64,000 nucleotides of DNA. It comes from an uncultured Bacilli bacterium (GTDB taxonomy: Bacteria; Bacillota_I; Bacilli_A; RFN20; CAG-288). Position 1 is the stretch's first letter. Each line of letters opens with the position of its first letter. Made by a program: the position numbers and the translations under genes. Shown piece after piece: positions 59,118 through 64,000 of the stretch. The notes below the pieces were generated by a model. The model did no database searches. It was not told the DNA's origin and saw nothing but the letters and a program-made list of their open reading frames with translations. The stretch is from NCBI GenBank assembly GCA_944349335.1, contig CALVMW010000001.1, positions 144,309 through 208,308 on the forward strand, read 5' to 3'.

Positions 59118-60817
59118 TTTAATTCACCTATATCCTTTAGAATTTGCTCTTCTAGCTTATGAGACTCATCGAAAAGCATTCTAAGCTCTTTGTCATAATT
59201 AGCCATTCTTTCTTTAAATTCTTCTTCTGTCCAGTTTACTCGCTCAATCTTAATATCAAAATATTGACCAGCTACTAAAGAATAATTCTTTTCAGCAATA
59301 GTTTTAGTATCTTTTATAATAAGATTATCATCAATCTTTCTATTTTTAACCGCATCAACAATATAATCTAAGTCTGGCTGTTCAAGTATTGTTTTCTTTA
59401 TAGATTTATTATTCATTTTAATGCTTTCTTGTCTTCCCAATTTAGAAGCATCAAGCATAACCACATCATCGTGCTTTTTTGATTTATCAATAAATATAAC
59501 TGAAACACTGGTTCCTGTATTAGCAAAAACATTTGATGGCATTGAAACAACAGCCTTTAGCCATTGGTTATCAACAAGATATTGTCTTATTTTAGTAGCA
59601 ATTTTATCTGTCCAATCTAAAAATTTTGTTGGGACAACGATTCCAGCTTTTCCATTGTCTTTTAACGAATAAAGAATGTGTTGAATAACTAATAAATAAA
59701 TCGCCATCTTATTCTTATCTTTATTAGGTATATTAGGAACACCGGCAAAGAAGCGTTTTTGTTCTTTAGTTTCTTTTCCCTCTATCAAGATAGGGTTAGC
59801 TAATGCTTTAATATGCTTATCACTCAAGCATTTATCATGAGTAGCTGAAAAATCAGTCTTAAATGGTGGATTTGAAACAATAAAATCAAATTGTCTTAAG
59901 TTGTTTTTAGTATCATTTAAAAATTGAGGAAATTCTAATAAATCAGCTTGTTTAATATTGGGAAGAGAGTGAGTTAAACCATTTAGTATTAAATTTAAAC
60001 GTAATAATTTAACTGATTTTTGAGTAAGATCTTGAGAATATATTGTGCATTTATCCTCTCCTATCTCATGAGCTATCGCCATTAAAAGAGTACCAGAACC
60101 GGCGGTTGGATCGCATACTTCTACATTTTGAACTGGCTCGTCAACTAAGATCTTAGCGATTACCTGCGCTATGCTTTTTGGAGTGTAATACTCTGCATTA
60201 GTTCCACCACCATTAGAATTATATTCACTTATTAGATGTTCAAAAATAGTAGAGAAGAAATCATATTTCTCATTAAATACTTCTTCAAAATTAGTTGAAT
60301 CAACTAACTTAGCAATTATGTCTTTTGCAAAGCCGTTTCTTTTAGCCTCATCAATTATATTTTTGCAAACACCTTCAAATAATTTAATTTTATTATTGCT
60401 TTCGGTTGAAACCGAGAAAACATCTATATTTTGATTTGATATATCAACTAAAGTCTTATCAAATAGCCAAGCAAAATCATGACCATCGTCATCTAAATAC
60501 TCTCTTTGCGAGTACAAATATGAAATTGTTTGTTTTTTATTAATGACAGCACAATCAGGATTTATATTAATTAACAATTCCTTATATTCTTCATCCGATA
60601 ATTTGTTAAAAGCTTCATCCCAATTAGATGCGTTTTTTAAATTAATATTTGCTTTTTTAGATTCATATTTAAATTTGTCATTCAAAAACTTATATAAGAA
60701 AATTTCAGTAACAATTTGAAATTCACTTGAATCCTTATCAATACCAGCATTATTTATACTTTTTTTAATATTGCTAATTAATGTATCTATATTATTGATT
60801 AACTCAACTTCATTCAT
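59114..60817 (-). CDS. hsdM: Type I DNA methyltransferase subunit HsdM
   Basis: N6-adenine methylase of 567 residues. N-terminal helical domain (about 1-180), SAM motif I DPTAGSGTLL at 236-245, catalytic motif IV NPPF at 316-319, then KAGIVVPTKFLDW and NTGTSVSVIFIDKS, and a C-terminal coiled coil for HsdS docking. It forms M2S with HsdS and M2R2S with HsdR. Overlaps hsdR by one base (TAATG) and hsdS by four. Confidence 0.97.
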   Translation of the reverse strand: MNEVELINNIDTLISNIKKSINNAGIDKDSSEFQIVTEIFLYKFLNDKFKYESKKANINLKNASNWDEAFNKLSDEEYKELLININPDCAVINKKQTISYLYSQREYLDDDGHDFAWLFDKTLVDISNQNIDVFSVSTESNNKIKLFEGVCKNIIDEAKRNGFAKDIIAKLVDSTNFEEVFNEKYDFFSTIFEHLISEYNSNGGGTNAEYYTPKSIAQVIAKILVDEPVQNVEVCDPTAGSGTLLMAIAHEIGEDKCTIYSQDLTQKSVKLLRLNLILNGLTHSLPNIKQADLLEFPQFLNDTKNNLRQFDFIVSNPPFKTDFSATHDKCLSDKHIKALANPILIEGKETKEQKRFFAGVPNIPNKDKNKMAIYLLVIQHILYSLKDNGKAGIVVPTKFLDWTDKIATKIRQYLVDNQWLKAVVSMPSNVFANTGTSVSVIFIDKSKKHDDVVMLDASKLGRQESIKMNNKSIKKTILEQPDLDYIVDAVKNRKIDDNLIIKDTKTIAEKNYSLVAGQYFDIKIERVNWTEEEFKERMANYDKELRMLFDESHKLEEQILKDIGELK

Positions 60818-63800
60818 TATGCATATGCCCTCATATATTCATTGTGATATTCCATAAAAATCATATTATCAATAACTCTAAGTTGTTCACTAGTCAAAAC
60901 AATGTCCTTTTCTTTGAAATCGTTGTAAACCTCTCGTTGAATTTCTCGTTGTAAATAAGCTTTATTATTTAAAATACTACTATTTTTAAACACTATATCA
61001 TCTAAATATTCCTTAATCTTAACTAAAATATCATGTATTTCTTTTTCATTCATTGTTCTAAAAAGTTCTTTGAAGCGTTTGTGAAGTCGCACAAATTTAT
61101 AATCCTCATCATATTTTTGTGCAATTCTAATATTGAGGTTATTAAGATCTTTCATTTTAGAGTTTAGTCTTTCCAACTTTTCTAAAACTTCACGAGACAC
61201 TTCTTCAATATTATGTTCACTCAAAATTCGACGTAATTCATCATATAAAGAAATATATTCAGGATCGTTTTTGTCTTGGTTTCTCTCAAACGATTCGCTT
61301 GTCCTTTTTAATTCATCACGCCATTTATCAGCTAATAGCAATTCATGTTCTTTACCTTTAATAAATTTAAAATCGATATTGGCTAAAGCCTCAAGAATAA
61401 GAGATCTATTTTCGTCATTATTAGACTTTAAAGCATCCTTAAATTTAACAATATCATATCTTCTATCAACTTCTTTGCTCATTTTGATAATAGTATCAAT
61501 ATCTAGATGATAGAAATTCCCATTACCAGATGATCTAGCAACATTATATAGATCTTTCGCTTCATCCAATAATTTCTTTAATTTTTTTATTTCACTAAAA
61601 GATTCTATTGCACTTATTTGTGATGAAAAATTTTCTAAATTATCGGTATCGTATGTAAAAAGCTCTGCGTCAATCTCTTGTGTTCGCTTTTCAATATCAT
61701 GATCATCAACAAATATTTGGATGTCTTTAGTGACATCTTCACCATATAATTGATTTAGTTCTCTTAGATATGCTTCATTAGTTTTTTGAAATTCACCCAT
61801 GATGCCTTCAAAATCGACAATATATCCATATTTATAGTTTTTAAAAGGCCTATTAACTCTAGTTAATCCTTGAAGTAAATTATGTTCATGTAATCTTCTT
61901 AACAAATACATTTTTTTGAGCCTAGCACAATCAAAACCAGTTAGTAACATGAGTTCTACAACTAGATAATCTAAATCACTAGTTTGTTTATATGATTCTA
62001 TAATTTTATCTACTTCATTTTTAGGAACCTTATGAGTAACTAATGCTACTTTTTCACCTCTTGATTGAAGCTCTTTAGTGATTTCTTCAGCTTGTTTATT
62101 TGAATAGCAAACAATCATAGCACCAGTTGGCTTATCTTCACTTCCAAAGTCATGTATTTTCCTAAAAGTCTTAAAATCATCAGTTATATAATTAACCAAA
62201 CTTTTTACATAAGTTGGATAACAATAAATATCATTTAAATCAGTAATGCCTTTCTGAATTAATGTTGTTTTTAAGCCTTGCAATTCATCATAAAAGGTTT
62301 TAATAATTTCTTCACGCATTAATCTTAAAGTGCATCCATCAGCTATTGATTGATTATAAAAATATTTATGGATATAGTTTCCAAACAAATTTTTAGATTT
62401 TTCTTCATCTTTACCTAAAATAATAGGAGTTCCAGTAAGACCAATTATTATGGCATTCTTATCTATGTTTAATAAATTACTCAAAAATTGACCATTCTCA
62501 TCATAACTTCTATGGCATTCGTCAACAATTATAACAGTTTGATTATTAGTAGAATAATGAGTACTGGGTAATACTTGAGCTTCCTCAGAAATCTTTTGAG
62601 TATTTAATACCATTATCTCCAAATTACCATCTTGACCATTAATACCACTTGGCTTTTGTATTGCCTCTTTAAATTGCTGTTTATTTGCAACAGTTTTAGC
62701 TGAAAGCCCTCTATTAATAAATTCGTCTTTTGCTTGTTTAAATAAATCAATCCTATCAGGTATAAATAAGAACCTAGCGTTTAATTGTTTCTTACGATAA
62801 AAGTAGTCTGTTAAAATCTTTACCAAATAAAAAGATAACTCTGTTTTACCACTACCTTGAGAATGCCAAATAATGCCTTTCTTTAATCCTTGATCTAATT
62901 TATTTAAAAGTGCTAAAGATGCCAACAGTTGAGGATAGCGCATTATATGCTTACTGACCTTAACTATTCCGTCATCATCTTTCTCTTTTACATAACAAAA
63001 GCCATAATCTAATAGGAACAAAAAACGTTCTTTACTTAAAAGTGAAGTAACAATACGATTCGTTGGTGTTAACCCATTTAAGTTAGTTTTATATTCAAGG
63101 CTTCCAATAATAGCTTGAGCATTAGCCTCTTTTAAAACTTCTTTTTCAACTTCAGATGATATCTCTCTAGATGCCACTGTTTGTAGCAGTAAAGTGTCTT
63201 CTTCTCTAAATGGGCTAAATCTAAAATGATCTCTTTGAACAGTACTATAGAATGCTCCTTGAATTGGAACTAATATATCGGGATCATTGTCATATTCCAT
63301 ATTGTTGGAAAAAATCAAAAGTTGTAATTCATTAAAAAAATGTGAAAAAGCTGGATTTGCTAATCTATCATCCATTCTTCTTCTTTCACGTTCTATCCCC
63401 TCTTTATTGTTTGGAACTTTAACTTCAATGAATGCTAAAGGAATTCCATTGATATATATAGTAATATCAGGTCTAAAATCACTTCCTTCATGTTCAAATG
63501 GCATCTCGTAAGTGCAATAAAAATCATTATTATCTATATTTAAAAAATCAATAAATCTTATTCCATTTCGTTTTTGTAATTTTTTAAAGAACTCTTCACC
63601 TAAATCATCATTTTTTAATGTTGCTTTAAGGTCTTCGTAAACATTTTGTATATCTGAATCGCCTAAAGTCTTATTTATTCTTTTTAAAGCAATTTTAAAT
63701 TGTTCAACTAAAATATTGGTGTCTTTATCCCAATATAAGTTTCTTTTAGATAAGAATTTGTACCCTAGCCTACTAAGATGAAGTATCGCTGGTATTTGAA

Positions 63801-63828
63801 CTCTAGTTTTTTCTATAAAATCTGACAT
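60817..63828 (-). CDS. hsdR: Type I restriction endonuclease subunit HsdR
   Basis: 1003-residue translocating endonuclease. The nuclease domain has D121 (FRPDITIYI) and E135-K137 (FIEVKVP). The helicase has Walker A WHSQGSGKTE at 321-330 and the DEAD box VDECHRS at 435-441, with the second RecA domain carrying LLTGFDC and QGLTRVNRPF (motif VI region), then a helical C-terminus. AAAGGT lies about 14 bases before the ATG. First gene of the hsdRMS operon. Confidence 0.96.
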   Translation of the reverse strand: MSDFIEKTRVQIPAILHLSRLGYKFLSKRNLYWDKDTNILVEQFKIALKRINKTLGDSDIQNVYEDLKATLKNDDLGEEFFKKLQKRNGIRFIDFLNIDNNDFYCTYEMPFEHEGSDFRPDITIYINGIPLAFIEVKVPNNKEGIERERRRMDDRLANPAFSHFFNELQLLIFSNNMEYDNDPDILVPIQGAFYSTVQRDHFRFSPFREEDTLLLQTVASREISSEVEKEVLKEANAQAIIGSLEYKTNLNGLTPTNRIVTSLLSKERFLFLLDYGFCYVKEKDDDGIVKVSKHIMRYPQLLASLALLNKLDQGLKKGIIWHSQGSGKTELSFYLVKILTDYFYRKKQLNARFLFIPDRIDLFKQAKDEFINRGLSAKTVANKQQFKEAIQKPSGINGQDGNLEIMVLNTQKISEEAQVLPSTHYSTNNQTVIIVDECHRSYDENGQFLSNLLNIDKNAIIIGLTGTPIILGKDEEKSKNLFGNYIHKYFYNQSIADGCTLRLMREEIIKTFYDELQGLKTTLIQKGITDLNDIYCYPTYVKSLVNYITDDFKTFRKIHDFGSEDKPTGAMIVCYSNKQAEEITKELQSRGEKVALVTHKVPKNEVDKIIESYKQTSDLDYLVVELMLLTGFDCARLKKMYLLRRLHEHNLLQGLTRVNRPFKNYKYGYIVDFEGIMGEFQKTNEAYLRELNQLYGEDVTKDIQIFVDDHDIEKRTQEIDAELFTYDTDNLENFSSQISAIESFSEIKKLKKLLDEAKDLYNVARSSGNGNFYHLDIDTIIKMSKEVDRRYDIVKFKDALKSNNDENRSLILEALANIDFKFIKGKEHELLLADKWRDELKRTSESFERNQDKNDPEYISLYDELRRILSEHNIEEVSREVLEKLERLNSKMKDLNNLNIRIAQKYDEDYKFVRLHKRFKELFRTMNEKEIHDILVKIKEYLDDIVFKNSSILNNKAYLQREIQREVYNDFKEKDIVLTSEQLRVIDNMIFMEYHNEYMRAYA

Positions 63829-64000
63829 TCATTCATCACACCTTTTAAGAATTTAGATAATAAATTTTAACATAAAACAGATCTAAAATCGATATAAACG
63901 TGGGACTTTTACAAAATTTTTCTCATATGATACAATCGTTTATCTCCTGTTTCGGGGTGTTTCATTTTTCTAGTGGTCTAATCGTTTAACTAATCCCCTA
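63829..64000 (-). promoter_or_regulatory. Leader and probable promoter of the hsdRMS operon
   Basis: Extended -10 TGTTAAAAT on the minus strand (hexamer 63864-63869), giving a leader of about 30 bases. TCGATT, 17 bases further, is a weak -35. The rest of the region up to the window edge has no gene that I can support. Confidence 0.5.

Larger units (their letters stand above)
55202..63828 (-). other. Type I restriction-modification locus with recombinable specificity cassettes
   Basis: Order on the minus strand: hsdR, hsdM, half-length hsdS, full-length hsdS, silent 3'-half cassette; then an inverted 3'-half cassette on the plus strand and a tyrosine recombinase. Four copies of a 15-bp repeat mark the joints between target recognition domains. 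The layout matches known phase-variable type I systems, in which recombination between inverted repeats changes the methylated sequence. Confidence 0.85.

Noticed and set aside
2049..62000. Many other antisense frames of 60-125 codons
   Set aside because: They overlap well-supported genes in other frames, have no ribosome binding sites and show low-complexity or mirrored composition.
63907..63963. Short minus-strand frame reading MKHPETGDKRLYHMRKIL
   Set aside because: Only 18 codons, preceded closely by an in-frame stop and without a ribosome binding site.
1..64000. Mycoplasma-type genetic code (TGA as Trp)
   Set aside because: TGA ends several genes at the correct family length (mnmA, ychF, rpoE), and Trp is encoded by TGG.

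Overview
The window is a low-GC stretch of a Gram-positive-type chromosome. Most genes have AGGAGG-like ribosome binding sites. Bacilli-type genes are present: RNA polymerase delta (rpoE), long-form HPF, the DAK2-type kinase fakA, the single-chain serine dehydratase and mnmA/dtd. TGA is used as a stop (mnmA, ychF, rpoE) and tryptophan is read from TGG, so the code is standard and Mycoplasma/Spiroplasma is excluded. Many short serine-rich lipoproteins, a reduced gene set, the MEP isoprenoid pathway (ispD, ispF) and two Rnf-like genes suggest an uncultivated, host-associated member of the Bacilli. That placement is an inference.

Layout. 1-8.3 kb: end of a transketolase, serine dehydratase, ribosomal protein S21, tRNA modification and quality-control genes, rarA, a queuosine-precursor transporter behind a probable preQ1 riboswitch, a minimal rubredoxin-like protein and a manganese exporter. 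8.3-8.8 kb: a five-gene tRNA operon (Val, Tyr, Gln, Lys, Leu) with its own promoter and terminator. 9-24 kb: a collagen-like lipoprotein, pgi, ispD, pyrophosphatase, transaldolase, then a long minus-strand cluster (ychF-ispF-argS-rpoE-nrnA-IMPase-5'-nucleotidase). 24-34 kb: glycosyltransferase, nnrD, fakA, mazG, nudix, a 2-kb segment flanked by a 60-bp direct repeat (lipoprotein plus C39-like peptidase), unknown proteins, a HAD phosphatase and hpf. 34-41.6 kb: amino-acid decarboxylase, metK, an orphan RnfD/RnfC-like pair, a zinc phospholipase-like protein, pduL and two NifU-like proteins. 41.6-54.3 kb: lipoproteins, a glycosyltransferase, a MarR-controlled heterodimeric ABC exporter, an FtsX/LolD-type ABC system and a GNAT acetyltransferase. 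54.4-63.8 kb: gene remnants, a tyrosine recombinase and a complete type I restriction-modification system.

The most interesting system is the type I RM locus (55.2-63.8 kb). hsdR and hsdM are followed by one half-length hsdS, one full-length hsdS, a promoterless 3'-half cassette in the same orientation and a second 3'-half cassette in opposite orientation next to the recombinase gene. A 15-bp sequence encoding the peptide NKIK sits at the half-gene junction of all four units, in one reading phase (three copies in one orientation, one inverted). Recombination at these sites would produce intact HsdS proteins of about 370-395 residues with new specificity. At one junction the repeat also supplies the Shine-Dalgarno sequence of the next hsdS gene. 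The arrangement predicts phase-variable DNA methylation.

Other features of note: nine genes have a -10 promoter box only 6-7 bases before the start codon and no Shine-Dalgarno site, which predicts widespread leaderless mRNAs; a G9 tract forms the ribosome binding site of a surface lipoprotein; an 11+7 bp hairpin hides the ribosome binding site of an exported protein; and the Rnf-like pair has lost hallmark cofactor motifs.
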